Source: Candidatus Nitrotoga arctica (GTDB lineage: Bacteria > Pseudomonadota > Gammaproteobacteria > Burkholderiales > Gallionellaceae). From it: a DNA stretch of 64,000 nucleotides. How positions within the stretch are numbered: position 1 is the first letter of the stretch; each line of letters starts with the position of its first letter. Below, one piece after another: positions 37,355-46,245 of this stretch. The notes under the pieces were generated by a model that was not told the origin of the DNA, searched no databases, and was given only the letters and a program-made list of their open reading frames with translations. The DNA lies in contig NZ_OU912926.1 of the NCBI RefSeq assembly GCF_918378365.1, positions 930,001-994,000 on the forward strand. The letters are read 5' to 3'. The position numbers and the translations under genes are program-made.

Positions 37355-37811
37355 CCCTTTCGTTCATGACGCGGTATCTTCAATCTTTACGCATCAATTT
37401 AGATTATTTAAAACGAGTTAAAAGTTAACATTGCCAGCAACCGTTTACAACTGCTTTTTATCGTCGTTGCTAAAATATAACGAACAAACGATACCAGCTC
37501 ATACTTAAAGTTTGTCCATCGCCGATTAGCAAAACTGGTTGCAATCCATGTGTAATGTCCAAGGAGTGTATGCTGAACGTTAAGGATCAAAGTTTTGATA
37601 CAATCAAGAAAATTTTTGCATGGCTGTCATAGTGATGCGAGAGCGGAGTCGAAAGTCAAAAAATTACCTATAAATCAATATTATAGAATGTTATTATAAG
37701 GTGGAAACCATGTTAATTCTTACGGCCGTGGAAACAGATTCGGGTTATCCTGCAGTTCATATCGGGCTTGCGACGGTCTGAGTGAATAGGTTCGCATTTC
37801 CCCTTCAAGCA
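37355..37811. other. Non-coding stretch upstream of ispD
   Basis: No supported gene. A 60-residue minus-strand frame at 37408-37590 has no known motif or ribosome site. The sequence is AT-rich and should contain the promoters for the divergent stress-protein locus and for ispD-ispF. Confidence 0.4.
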
Positions 37812-38492
37812 ATGTCTGAAATTTTCGCACTTGTCCCCGCCGCTGGTTGTGGTTCTCGCATGGGTAGTGAGTTACCAAAACAATACCTACAGCTGGCCGG
37901 ACAGCCGATGATTTATCACGCACTGTTAACGTTGTGTGCCAGCTCGGACGTCAAGACTGTCTTTGTAGTGCTCGCACCGCATGACATGTACTGGCATGGT
38001 TATGACTGGTCGCTATTCGGAGATAAGTTGCAGCCGCTATTTTGTGGTGGCGCAACGCGCGCGGAAAGCGTGCTGAATGGACTAATGGCCGCAGAACTTG
38101 AACTCGATGACTGGCTGCTGGTACATGATGCTGCACGGCCTTGTTTGAGCCATAAGCAGCTTGCACACTTGATTGAAGTATCGCGCGACGACGAGGTTGG
38201 CGGCATTCTTGCTGTGCCGGTGGCGGATACTTTGAAGAGAGCCGATGCTGAATGCCGAATTGTGCAGACCGAGAATCGTGAGGGAGTATGGCAGGCGCAG
38301 ACTCCGCAGATGTTTCGCACTGGACTATTGTTGCAGGCGCTACGAAGTGCCCCGAATGTAACGGATGACGCCTCTGCAGTCGAGGCGCTGGGGTTTCATC
38401 CCAAGCTCGTGACAAGCAGTGCCAGTAATTTTAAGGTAACTTATCCGCAAGATATTGAGTTGGCGGAATTGCTGTTAGCTAATAGAAAATAA
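37812..38492 (+). CDS. ispD: 2-C-methyl-D-erythritol 4-phosphate cytidylyltransferase IspD
   Basis: IspD activates MEP with CTP in the non-mevalonate isoprenoid pathway. The nucleotide-binding motif is [20 protein letters not shown], followed by the catalytic-site strings [11 protein letters not shown] and [10 protein letters not shown], and near the end [13 protein letters not shown] use the ATG at 37812 ([12 protein letters not shown]); a GTG at 37782 is possible but unneeded. It is separated from ispF by 2 bp, the usual pair. Confidence 0.95.
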   Translation: MSEIFALVPAAGCGSRMGSELPKQYLQLAGQPMIYHALLTLCASSDVKTVFVVLAPHDMYWHGYDWSLFGDKLQPLFCGGATRAESVLNGLMAAELELDDWLLVHDAARPCLSHKQLAHLIEVSRDDEVGGILAVPVADTLKRADAECRIVQTENREGVWQAQTPQMFRTGLLLQALRSAPNVTDDASAVEALGFHPKLVTSSASNFKVTYPQDIELAELLLANRK

Positions 38493-38494
38493 AT

Positions 38495-38965
38495 ATGAGA
38501 ATCGGACAGGGTTTTGACGTTCATCAATTGGTGGAGGGGCGCAAGTTAATTATTGGTGGCGTGGAGATATTTTATGACAAGGGGCTGCTCGGCCATTCCG
38601 ATGCTGACGTGTTGTTGCATGCCATTTGTGATGCCTTGTTGGGTGCAGCAGCACTGGGTGATATCGGGCGTCACTTTTCAGATACCGATGCAAAGTTTAA
38701 AAATATTGATAGCCGCATTTTATTGCGCGAAGTAGCGCGTATGGTGACCAATGCGGGTTTCCGCATAGGCAATTTGGATGCCACTATCATTGCACAAGCA
38801 CCCAAGATGGCACCGCACATTCCGCGCATGATAGAAAATATTGCCGCTGATTTGGGTGTGGCTGTGAATGCTGTAAATGTGAAAGCGACCACCACTGAAA
38901 AGCTGGGCTTTAGCGGGCGCGGGGAAGGGATCGCGGCGCAGGCTGTCGCGCTATTGTTAGTTTGA
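38495..38965 (+). CDS. ispF: 2-C-methyl-D-erythritol 2,4-cyclodiphosphate synthase IspF
   Basis: IspF cyclises CDP-ME 2-phosphate in the same pathway as IspD. The zinc and substrate motifs are [20 protein letters not shown] (Asp and His ligands), [20 protein letters not shown] and [19 protein letters not shown], and the end is [20 protein letters not shown]. Length 156 is normal. It is cotranscribed with ispD. Confidence 0.97.
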   Translation: MRIGQGFDVHQLVEGRKLIIGGVEIFYDKGLLGHSDADVLLHAICDALLGAAALGDIGRHFSDTDAKFKNIDSRILLREVARMVTNAGFRIGNLDATIIAQAPKMAPHIPRMIENIAADLGVAVNAVNVKATTTEKLGFSGRGEGIAAQAVALLLV

Positions 38966-39064
38966 ATCAACATAAAGTATGACAATGTCATTTCATCATT
39001 TTAATTTTTCCCAATTAAATTGGAATGATAAAGTACATATCATTCCATGGGCTAATTATTAATA

Positions 39065-39739
39065 ATGATGCGTATATTGGCGCTGGAAACGTCCACTGAA
39101 TACTGCTCCGTCGCCCTATGGCAGGACGGCAATGTCGTCAATCGGTGCGAGCTGGTTGGGCAGCGCCATTCCGAATTGCTGATAGGAATACTGGATAGTT
39201 TATTGCATGAAGCGGGCGTTAAACTTACGGAATTAGATGGTATTGCATTTGGCGCCGGGCCGGGTTCATTCACCGGTGTGCGTATCGCTTGTGGGGTGAC
39301 GCAAGGATTGGCGCTAGGAGCGGATTTGCCGGTGGTGGGAGTGTGTACGTTGCAAGCATTAGCACAAGCCGCTGGTCACGATAAAGTGATCGCCGCACTG
39401 GATGCACGCATGGGCGAGATTTATCATGCTGTATATGAAAAACGGGCGGGGTCATGGGTGACGGTTTGCGAGCCGAATTTGTGTTTGCCGCAACAGGCTC
39501 CGCAGGTTCAAGGCTCTGGATGGTTTGGCACAGGCAGTGGTTTTGCTATGTATGGTGCTGTATTGGGTAATCGTTATGCCGGGCAAATTTTTGGCAGCGA
39601 TATTCAGGCCGTGCCACAGGCCAGCGCTATTGCAGAATTTGCCGCGCCATTATTTGCTGCTGGTCAAGGTATGGACGCGGCGCAAGCCATGCCGTTTTAT
39701 TTACGCGACAAGGTGGCGTTGAAAACCAGCGAGCGATGA
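39065..39739 (+). CDS. tsaB: tRNA t6A biosynthesis protein TsaB
   Basis: TsaB is the inactive ASKHA-fold partner of TsaD in the complex that makes N6-threonylcarbamoyladenosine at position 37 of ANN-decoding tRNAs. Signature segments are RILALETSTEYCSVALWQDG, LDGIAFGAGPGSFTGVRIAC and VIAALDARMGEIYHAVYEKR. A 224-residue length is typical. Its stop overlaps rimI (ATGA). Confidence 0.95.
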   Translation: MMRILALETSTEYCSVALWQDGNVVNRCELVGQRHSELLIGILDSLLHEAGVKLTELDGIAFGAGPGSFTGVRIACGVTQGLALGADLPVVGVCTLQALAQAAGHDKVIAALDARMGEIYHAVYEKRAGSWVTVCEPNLCLPQQAPQVQGSGWFGTGSGFAMYGAVLGNRYAGQIFGSDIQAVPQASAIAEFAAPLFAAGQGMDAAQAMPFYLRDKVALKTSER

Positions 39740-40200
39740 AATTTTCCCCATTGCATACCCACACCGTCTTGCGTGATATGAATCTAGCAGACGTGGCCGA
39801 GATAGTGTGCATTGAGCAACGCGTGCATGCTTGTCCGTGGTCTAGCGGGAATTTTACCGATGCGCTTAAAAGTAATTGTGTATGCAAGGTGTATAAAGCA
39901 GAGGGTGAGATATTAGGCTATGTTGTGTTTATGTTTGCAGTAGATGAAGTTCACTTACTTAATATCAGTATCGTTGCCGAATATCAACGCAAGGGGCTGG
40001 GCCGTAGGCTGTTAGGTGCAACCATAGAAATGGCAAGCGGTTGTAGCATGCGGCGCATGTTGCTGGAGGTGCGTCATTCCAACGCGGCTGCGCTGGGGCT
40101 ATATCGTGATGTCGGGTTTCGCCAAATTGGCCTGCGTCATGGCTATTATTCAGCAGGCAATGAGCGCGAAGACGGAATCGTGATGGAATATTTACTGTGA
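39736..40200 (+). CDS. rimI: Ribosomal protein S18 alanine N-acetyltransferase RimI
   Basis: A GNAT-fold acetyltransferase. The N-terminal EIVCIEQRVHACPWSSGNFT is the RimI hallmark, the acetyl-CoA binding motif is VAEYQRKGLGRRLLGATIEM, and the C-terminal part has LEVRHSNAAALGLYRDVGF and YYSAGNEREDGIVMEYLL. It acetylates the N-terminal Ala of S18. It overlaps both neighbours by 4 nt in the tsaB-rimI-udg operon. Confidence 0.93.
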   Translation: MKFSPLHTHTVLRDMNLADVAEIVCIEQRVHACPWSSGNFTDALKSNCVCKVYKAEGEILGYVVFMFAVDEVHLLNISIVAEYQRKGLGRRLLGATIEMASGCSMRRMLLEVRHSNAAALGLYRDVGFRQIGLRHGYYSAGNEREDGIVMEYLL

Positions 40201-40946
40201 TTCGAGAAGAAGCAATACTACGTGAGCTCAATCTCTACCCGCTGTGGCAACGGCGCGAACAAGCCAAGTCTGTACTTGAGCAAGTAACAGTGGCTGCTGA
40301 ACCTATGACAGAGCAAGTGGCAAGCAAATCTGTCGAGGAAAAAGCAGACATACAGAATCTGGACAGTCACAACTGGCCTGAGTTGCAAGCATTGGTGAAA
40401 AATTGCACGGCGTGTAAGCTACGTACAAGTTGTACACAGACGGTTTTTGGTACGGGTGATGTGCGGGCAGATTGGTTGTTCGTGGGCGAATGGCCGGGCG
40501 CAGACGAAGATGTTCAAGGTGAGCCATTCGTGGGGCAATCCGGCAAGTTGCTTGATAATATGCTGGCTGCAATTAAGTTGAAGCGCGGCCACAATGTTTA
40601 TATTACCAACATCGTTAAATGCTACCCACCCGGCAATCGCACGCCAGAAGCCAATGAGATTGCTCAATGCGTGCCTTATCTGGAACGCCAGATTCAACTC
40701 ATCCAGCCCAAGCTGATCGTGGCCTTGGGTGAAACCGCCGCATTATTATTGGGGCATGGTGCCACGTTGCCTGGCCTACGGGGCAAACTGCACGAATATC
40801 GCGGTTCATCCGCTCATGCTTTGGTGAAAGGTATTCCACTCATCATCACATACCATCCCACCTATCTGCTGCAGACCCCGTTGAAAAAAGCCGAAGCATG
40901 GGACGATCTGTGCCTGGCAGTTGCTACGATGCAGGGGTTGGTTTGA
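40197..40946 (+). CDS. Uracil-DNA glycosylase, family 4 ([4Fe-4S] type)
   Basis: A family-4 uracil-DNA glycosylase. Four cluster cysteines are visible: CTACKLR (CxxC) and the pair in CYPPGNRTPEANEIAQC (C-x16 spacing form). The active-site motif is GEWPGADEDVQGEPFVGQSG (usually GEAPG), and the C-terminal motif 2 is IITYHPTYLLQTP. It starts with GTG overlapping the rimI stop. An N-terminal extension of about 60 residues precedes the catalytic domain, as in many proteobacterial copies. It removes uracil from DNA. Confidence 0.93.
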   Translation: MIREEAILRELNLYPLWQRREQAKSVLEQVTVAAEPMTEQVASKSVEEKADIQNLDSHNWPELQALVKNCTACKLRTSCTQTVFGTGDVRADWLFVGEWPGADEDVQGEPFVGQSGKLLDNMLAAIKLKRGHNVYITNIVKCYPPGNRTPEANEIAQCVPYLERQIQLIQPKLIVALGETAALLLGHGATLPGLRGKLHEYRGSSAHALVKGIPLIITYHPTYLLQTPLKKAEAWDDLCLAVATMQGLV

Positions 40947-40955
40947 AATTAAAGA

Positions 40956-42194
40956 CTACATCTGCCCCGCATCCTGATCATGACTGTGCTTTTTATACAA
41001 TACCGTCATGATGCCTGCGAGCAATAGGCCGAATATTAAAGTAATAGTCTGAATGTTTAATTCCAATTTTTGCATTAAGGCAAATAATGCGAGCATGGCG
41101 AAAATGCTGATATTTTCATTAAAATTTTGTACAGCGATTGATCTGCCGGCGCCCATAAGCAGGTGACCGCGATGTTGTAGGAGGGCATTCATGGGTACCA
41201 AGAGATAGCCGCCCATTGCGCCAATAATGATGAGCAGTGCAATGGCAAGGGGTGTGCTGGTAACCGGGATCATGGCCAGTACCATTAGCCCCATGGCGAT
41301 GCCTATGGGCAACACTTTCACCGAGTGTTCCAGTTTGACGAATTTAGCCGCTAGTACAGAGCCGATGGCAATGCCGATGGCGACCCAAGCGGTGAGCTTG
41401 GCGGCCTCGCCCATGTCATAGTGAAGTACAGTGGCGGCCCATGCCAACACGATTAAACGTAACGTGGCGCCTGCCCCCCAGAAAAGTGTGGTGACACTCA
41501 GCGATACTTGTCCTAGCGGATCTTTCCATAGCAGTTTGAAGCAATGCGCGAATTCACTTACTAAGAACCCTGGGTTGCGGCTTAACGGCTTGTGCTCGAT
41601 TGGTACGCGCGGGATGTAGAGATTGAACAACGCCGCGATGAGATAAATAACAGTAATGATGGAGATAGCCAGCTCCGGCGCCGAGTCGATGCCGGTTTCT
41701 ATGATCGGTACATCCCACCATTGCAGCATCTGGCCTGAAATATTTGGGCCGATGAGTATCCCACCCACTACTGCGCCAAGCACGATGGCGGCAACAGTCA
41801 ATCCCTCTATCCAACTATTTGCCAGTACCAATTTGTTGGGCGGTAAATATTCGGTAAGGATACCGTATTTTGCCGGGGAATAAGCCGCCGCGCCCAAACC
41901 TGCCACAGCATAGGCGAGGAGCGGGTTTACCCCGGCCAGCATGGCGATACAGCCGAACAGCTTAATGCTGTTGCTGATGAACATCACGCGCCCCTTGGGC
42001 AGCGAATCAGCGAAGGCGCCTACAAAAGGCGCCAGCACGATATAGGACACCACAAATGCTGCTTGCAGTATCGGGGTATGCCATTCTGGCGCATGTACTT
42101 CGTGAAGTAATGCGATGGCGGCAAAGAGTAGAGCGTTGTCTGCGAGTGCGGAAAAGAACTGCGCCGCAAGTATTATATAAAATCCGCGATTCAT
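40956..42194 (-). CDS. lplT: Lysophospholipid transporter LplT-like MFS protein
   Basis: A 412-residue major-facilitator protein with about 12 membrane helices. The N-terminus MNRGFYIILAAQFFSALADN and the segment LPKGRVMFISNSIKLFGC are typical of LplT, which flips lysophosphatidylethanolamine across the inner membrane for reacylation. E. coli LplT is 397 residues. The ATG at 42194 is preferred over a TTG four codons upstream. No acyltransferase (aas) gene is adjacent. It is convergent with udg and divergent from alr. Confidence 0.88.
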   Translation of the reverse strand: MNRGFYIILAAQFFSALADNALLFAAIALLHEVHAPEWHTPILQAAFVVSYIVLAPFVGAFADSLPKGRVMFISNSIKLFGCIAMLAGVNPLLAYAVAGLGAAAYSPAKYGILTEYLPPNKLVLANSWIEGLTVAAIVLGAVVGGILIGPNISGQMLQWWDVPIIETGIDSAPELAISIITVIYLIAALFNLYIPRVPIEHKPLSRNPGFLVSEFAHCFKLLWKDPLGQVSLSVTTLFWGAGATLRLIVLAWAATVLHYDMGEAAKLTAWVAIGIAIGSVLAAKFVKLEHSVKVLPIGIAMGLMVLAMIPVTSTPLAIALLIIIGAMGGYLLVPMNALLQHRGHLLMGAGRSIAVQNFNENISIFAMLALFALMQKLELNIQTITLIFGLLLAGIMTVLYKKHSHDQDAGQM

Positions 42195-42290
42195 TGGGAG
42201 GCGCAATTTTTAAGAGCGCGTTTTATATCACGAAAATAGGATGCCTGCTATCATTAACAGCAACCTATTTTATCCTCTAATCTTGCATTC

Positions 42291-43355
42291 ATGCCCCGTC
42301 CGATCCAAGCTCACATTGATCTTTCCGCGTTAGAGTGCAATCTGCAAGTCGTACGTCGCGCGAGCAGTGCGCGCATTATGGCGGTGATCAAGGCCAATGC
42401 GTATGGCCATGGTTTATTACGTGCCGCTGAAGCGTTAAATGAGGCGGAAGGTTTCGCACTGCTGGATATCCGTGATGCGATATGCCTGCGCGATGCGGGG
42501 TTCAGTCAGACTATCCTGCTGCTGGAAGGATTTTTTACTCCGGACGATTTGCCGCTGGTGGCCGAATATGACCTCGCCTGTGTGATTCACACCCAGCAGC
42601 AGATTGACATGCTGGAGGCTTACCCCAAGCGTCGCAGTTTGGAGGCGTGGCTCAAGGTTAGCAGTGGGATGAACCGTCTGGGTTTTGCTCCGGACAAATT
42701 CTCCGCTGCACTGCAAATTCTTAAGAAGCATCCTGCCGTACGCGATATCACGCTGATGACGCATTTTGCCCATGCGGATGAATCGACAGGGGTAGCTGCA
42801 CAATTAAATATGTTTAATGAACTGGCCGCTCCGTACCGAATGGCACGCTCGCTGGCTAACTCTGCTGCTCTATTGCGTTATCCTGCAACCCATGCAGATT
42901 GGGTGCGCCCCGGCATCATGCTGTATGGTGCATCGCCGTTCGTGGAAAACAGTTCGCAGCAACTGGGCTTGCGACCGGTGATGACACTGCAAAGCCGCAT
43001 CATTGCGGTGCAAGAGTTGAGTCCGGGCGAAGGTATTGGCTATGGCGGGCTCTTTCGCGCCGAGTCTCCCATGCGTGTTGGCGTGGTCGCTTGCGGCTAT
43101 GCAGACGGTTACCCGCGCCATGCTCCAACAGGTACCCCAGTGCTGGTAGAAGGCCAGCGTACGCGCACCTTGGGACGCATTTCGATGGACATGCTGACTG
43201 TGGATTTAAGTGCATTGCCGGCTGCAGATGTAGGCAGCAGCGTCACGTTGTGGGGAGAGGGGTTGCCGGTGGAACAGGTAGCTCATGCGGCAGGTACTAT
43301 CAGTTATGAACTGTTGTGCGCGCTGACCGAACGGGTACCAATCGTCACTGTCTAG
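42291..43355 (+). CDS. alr: Alanine racemase
   Basis: A PLP enzyme that makes D-alanine for peptidoglycan. The PLP-lysine motif is ARIMAVIKANAYGHGLLRAA, the second catalytic residue is the Tyr in GEGIGYGGLFRAESP, and the C-terminal beta domain has LGRISMDMLTVDLSALP. The length, 354, is standard for Alr/DadX. It is divergent from lplT and is followed directly by an IS630 scrap. Confidence 0.96.
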   Translation: MPRPIQAHIDLSALECNLQVVRRASSARIMAVIKANAYGHGLLRAAEALNEAEGFALLDIRDAICLRDAGFSQTILLLEGFFTPDDLPLVAEYDLACVIHTQQQIDMLEAYPKRRSLEAWLKVSSGMNRLGFAPDKFSAALQILKKHPAVRDITLMTHFAHADESTGVAAQLNMFNELAAPYRMARSLANSAALLRYPATHADWVRPGIMLYGASPFVENSSQQLGLRPVMTLQSRIIAVQELSPGEGIGYGGLFRAESPMRVGVVACGYADGYPRHAPTGTPVLVEGQRTRTLGRISMDMLTVDLSALPAADVGSSVTLWGEGLPVEQVAHAAGTISYELLCALTERVPIVTV

Positions 43356-43356
43356 A

Positions 43357-43618
43357 TTGAATTCCTTGAACTACTGATCAAAGATACTGGAAAAAAACAA
43401 GGAAGAATGGAATGCTTTTACTTGCCCAACGATAGTTCTGAATTGAATCCGAAAGAGCGGTTAAATTCAGACCTGAAGCAGGCATCGGATCGAAAGTACA
43501 GGTGCGTACCAAGGAGAAATGGTGTGCCTGCTGCTAACGATCACATGACGATGCTCGAGAGCAATACAGAATGTGTCGCTACTATTTTCAAGACCCACAC
43601 GTAAATATGCCGCTTAAA
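43357..43618 (+). pseudogene. IS630-family transposase C-terminal scrap
   Basis: Starting 2 bp after the alr stop, one frame reads FLELLIKDTGKK, then after an internal deletion ECFYLPNDSSELNPKERLNS, the IS630 motif normally written YLPxYSPELNPxE that holds the last catalytic Glu. It continues with DLKQ and DHMTMLESNTE, and a final frame change gives RPTRKYAA followed by TAA, the usual C-terminus. The first two catalytic Asp residues are lost. No intact terminal repeats are recognised. The rest of the gap to 43762 is AT-rich with nothing visible. Confidence 0.75.
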
Positions 43619-43762
43619 ATCATTTAATGGGCGAGTCAATAAAAGAAAATATTCTCACACACTTTATCTTGAAATATATATTAAAAAATAGTCTGCAGGC
43701 TACTGTTTTTTATAGAAAAATAAATAAGTAATGAGTTCAGACATATTGATAGAATGAACTGG

Positions 43763-44629
43763 TTATTTCAACGGAAGATAAACATCTGTCCTCAGTTCGT
43801 GTTCTGGTGTATCTGAATTCAGATTCAGGTAGTGAAAAAACAAGGGAAAATCGCGCAACTCTTCGCCACTGCCGGGTAACCAATCTCTGTACAAGTAACA
43901 GGCTGCTTCTCCAATGTTGTCATACGGACCCACATGGCAAACGACAGCACAGCGACCCTCAGGTATCTGTTTGTTGATGATGCCCTGCTGGTTTTCCGGA
44001 ACCACTTCCGTTACTGAGCCGCAGATATCGAAACGGAATTGATCAGGCGCGGTAGTTTCAGGGTTGTCGTAGACGATGCCCATGGTTTTGCTTGAAGTGA
44101 TAGGTGACAAGCCACATTCCTTGCGCCATTCAATAAATGTTTTGACCGAGTTGTTGACTAACTTTGGGTCGCCACGATGCTCAAGCGCAGCCACTTTCGT
44201 GTGTTCGAAATTGATGATTTTGACTTCCATATTTGCATTCCTTTTTTTGTTGGGGAATTGATAGCGTTCAATCCACGGTTCCCATTCCGGTTTCTTTCTG
44301 AAGTCAGACGGGGTTTGTCCTATCGTGTTTTTGAACGCACGTGAAAACGATTCCGGGTTTTCAAATCCAGCATCTAGCGCTATGTCGATAATCCGTTCAA
44401 GAGGGTTGAACGCCAGCCTGTAGGAGGCACGCTTGAGCCGCATTAACTGGATATATCTAATGACGCTGATGCCGCAGTATTCGGAAAATTGGCGGTGAAA
44501 ATGAAATTTCGAGAAATTTGCAAACTGACTTAGCAAATCTACGCTCAGTTCTTCTTCAAGGTGTTTGTCGATGTAGTCGAATACCCTGTGAAACCTCTCA
44601 GCATATATCTGTTTTCTCATAGTTTTCAC
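43763..44629 (-). CDS. AraC-family regulator with GyrI-like effector-binding domain
   Basis: A 288-residue protein with an N-terminal AraC DNA-binding domain (YIDKHLEEELSVDLLSQFAN; FHRQFSEYCGISVIRYIQLM; DAGFENPESFSRAFKNTIGQ) and a C-terminal GyrI-like small-molecule-binding domain (EVKIINFEHTKVAALEHRGD ... EGRCAVVCHVGPYDNIGEAA). This Rob/SbmC-like layout is used by multidrug or toxic-compound sensors. Start GTG at 44629 has GGAG six nt upstream; ATG at 44620 is the alternative. No efflux gene is next to it, so its target is unknown. Confidence 0.9.
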   Translation of the reverse strand: MKTMRKQIYAERFHRVFDYIDKHLEEELSVDLLSQFANFSKFHFHRQFSEYCGISVIRYIQLMRLKRASYRLAFNPLERIIDIALDAGFENPESFSRAFKNTIGQTPSDFRKKPEWEPWIERYQFPNKKRNANMEVKIINFEHTKVAALEHRGDPKLVNNSVKTFIEWRKECGLSPITSSKTMGIVYDNPETTAPDQFRFDICGSVTEVVPENQQGIINKQIPEGRCAVVCHVGPYDNIGEAACYLYRDWLPGSGEELRDFPLFFHYLNLNSDTPEHELRTDVYLPLK

Positions 44630-44893
44630 CGTTACTTCTCCTTGAGAGGAAATATACGTGTTTGAGCCGTGTGCGTCTTGACTGAAATTGCTTTCATGAA
44701 TAATAAGCAGGTATGCTATTTCTATTAAAAATAAAGGCAAAACTAAAGAGGTTAAACAGTAAATTGGGTCACACTCGATTTAATCTCCTCATTCAACTTC
44801 CCGCGACCAAGTAAGCTCCGTCGGGCAGCGACTAGGCATGAGCATGGCTCGCCAAACGATCAGCACCAGGCCAAGCAGTATATTTGTTTGTAT

Positions 44894-45079
44894 TCAGCTG
44901 CTAATTCCGGTCACGTAAGCCGCAGTCAAGTTATGACTAGGTGAGTCGAATAACGATTGGCAGCGTCCGAATTCGATCAGTTTCCCAATACGCTCTGTCC
45001 TCCAAAAAAACGCCGCGTAATTGGCAACTCGGCGCGCCTGCGCAAGATTGTGAGTCACGATCACGACCGTGCGCGCGCT
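44894..45079 (-). pseudogene. C-terminal scrap of a phosphate/tungstate-type ABC transporter ATPase
   Basis: An open frame without a start codon reads TVVIVTHNLAQARRVANYAA, then GKLIEFGRCQSLFDSPSHN and ends LTAAYVTGISS followed by TGA. This is the region after Walker B of PstB/TupC-like ATPases: the H-loop His in VTHN and the usual C-terminal YVTG. Walker A, signature and Walker B are absent; upstream the frame is closed by TAG at 45080-45082. Only the last 60 codons survive. The rest of 44630-45278 holds no gene I can support. Confidence 0.7.
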
Positions 45080-45278
45080 CTACAAAGATGTCCGATGTAT
45101 AAACCGGCAAAAAGACTGATGATAAAAGCGGGTAATAATGTGGCCCAGGTGCGGCGGGTAGAAAAAAATTCCTATTTGAAACAATAGGGTGCTACGACAG
45201 CTTTTCTATTTAAGCTTCTCGCCAAAATGATTGCAATGCTGTAGCCTGTTTTTTCTGATTTTTGAACTGCGAGACCTT

Positions 45279-46163
45279 ATGAAACCCAATATCGGTTACA
45301 TCGGCCTGGGCGTGATGGGACATGCCTGCGCCAATAACTTGCTCAAAGCGGATTATCCGCTGTGGGTGTATGCGCGTCGCTCCGAACAAATGCAGCAATT
45401 GATGCAGGCCGGTGCGCAGGCATGCAACACCCCGCAAGCACTGGCAAAACATTGCGACCTGATCTTTACCAATGTCTCCGATACCGAAGATGTACGGGAA
45501 GTTATCCTCGGCGAACAGGGCATCATTCACGGCGCACAAACCGGCAGCACGGTAATCGACATGAGCACCATCTCACCTTCAGTCACCCGTCAAATAGCAT
45601 CAGCGCTGGCGCAGAAAAAAATCAATATGCTTGATGCACCGGTTTCGGGTGGCAGCCAGGGAGCTATCGATGGCACGCTCTCCATCATGGTGGGTGGTAA
45701 GGCCGACGTATTCCAGCAAGCATTGGTTGTGCTGCAAGTGATGGGAAAAAACATTGTTCATATCGGCGATCATGGTGCTGGGCAAGTGAGCAAAGCGTGC
45801 AATCAGGTTGTGATAACACAAACGCTTGCCGCGATTGCCGAAGCCTTTGCACTGGCTGTTGCATCCGGTGTGGACCGTGCAAAAGTAAGGCAAGCTTTGC
45901 TGGGAGGATCTGCAGGCAGCCGAATACTTGAAGTGCAGGGACAACGCATGCTTACGTATAATTTCACGCCTGGTTTCAAAGCCAAGCTGCATCAGAAAGA
46001 CCTGTGCATCGTGCGGCAATTTGCAGATGAACTAGCTATTGAATTGCCGGGCACCAAGATGGCGACTACTTATATCAATGCCCTTGTTGAGGCGGGAATG
46101 GGTGAAGAGGATTCATCCGCCATCGTTACCCTGTTTGAACAGAGGTTGGGTGAGAGATTTTAA
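45279..46163 (+). CDS. 3-hydroxyisobutyrate dehydrogenase-family oxidoreductase (GarR/GlxR-like)
   Basis: A 294-residue NAD(P)-dependent beta-hydroxyacid dehydrogenase. The N-terminal Rossmann motif is IGYIGLGVMGHACANNLLKA, the substrate-binding signature is LDAPVSGGSQGAIDGTLSIM, and the catalytic Lys lies in GQVSKACNQVVITQTLAAIA. C-terminal residues GFKAKLHQKDLCI fit tartronate semialdehyde (2-hydroxy-3-oxopropionate) reductases. Substrate cannot be fixed: 2-hydroxy-3-oxopropionate, 3-hydroxyisobutyrate or succinic semialdehyde are all possible. The ATG at 45279 gives the canonical N-terminus. Monocistronic. Confidence 0.9.
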   Translation: MKPNIGYIGLGVMGHACANNLLKADYPLWVYARRSEQMQQLMQAGAQACNTPQALAKHCDLIFTNVSDTEDVREVILGEQGIIHGAQTGSTVIDMSTISPSVTRQIASALAQKKINMLDAPVSGGSQGAIDGTLSIMVGGKADVFQQALVVLQVMGKNIVHIGDHGAGQVSKACNQVVITQTLAAIAEAFALAVASGVDRAKVRQALLGGSAGSRILEVQGQRMLTYNFTPGFKAKLHQKDLCIVRQFADELAIELPGTKMATTYINALVEAGMGEEDSSAIVTLFEQRLGERF

Positions 46164-46245
46164 AATGTTTTTTTGATGGATCTTCTTACAGAATTTTCAA
46201 AGCGCGAGTAGTGATGCGTGGGTTGGGCTACGAATTTCCGGGTTA

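Noticed and set aside
37408..37590. A 60-residue minus-strand frame upstream of ispD
   Set aside because: No motif or ribosome site; AT-rich intergenic DNA commonly gives such frames.
44957..45187. A 76-residue plus-strand frame after the AraC gene
   Set aside because: It is the antisense of the ABC ATPase scrap; the minus-strand frame carries the recognisable protein sequence.
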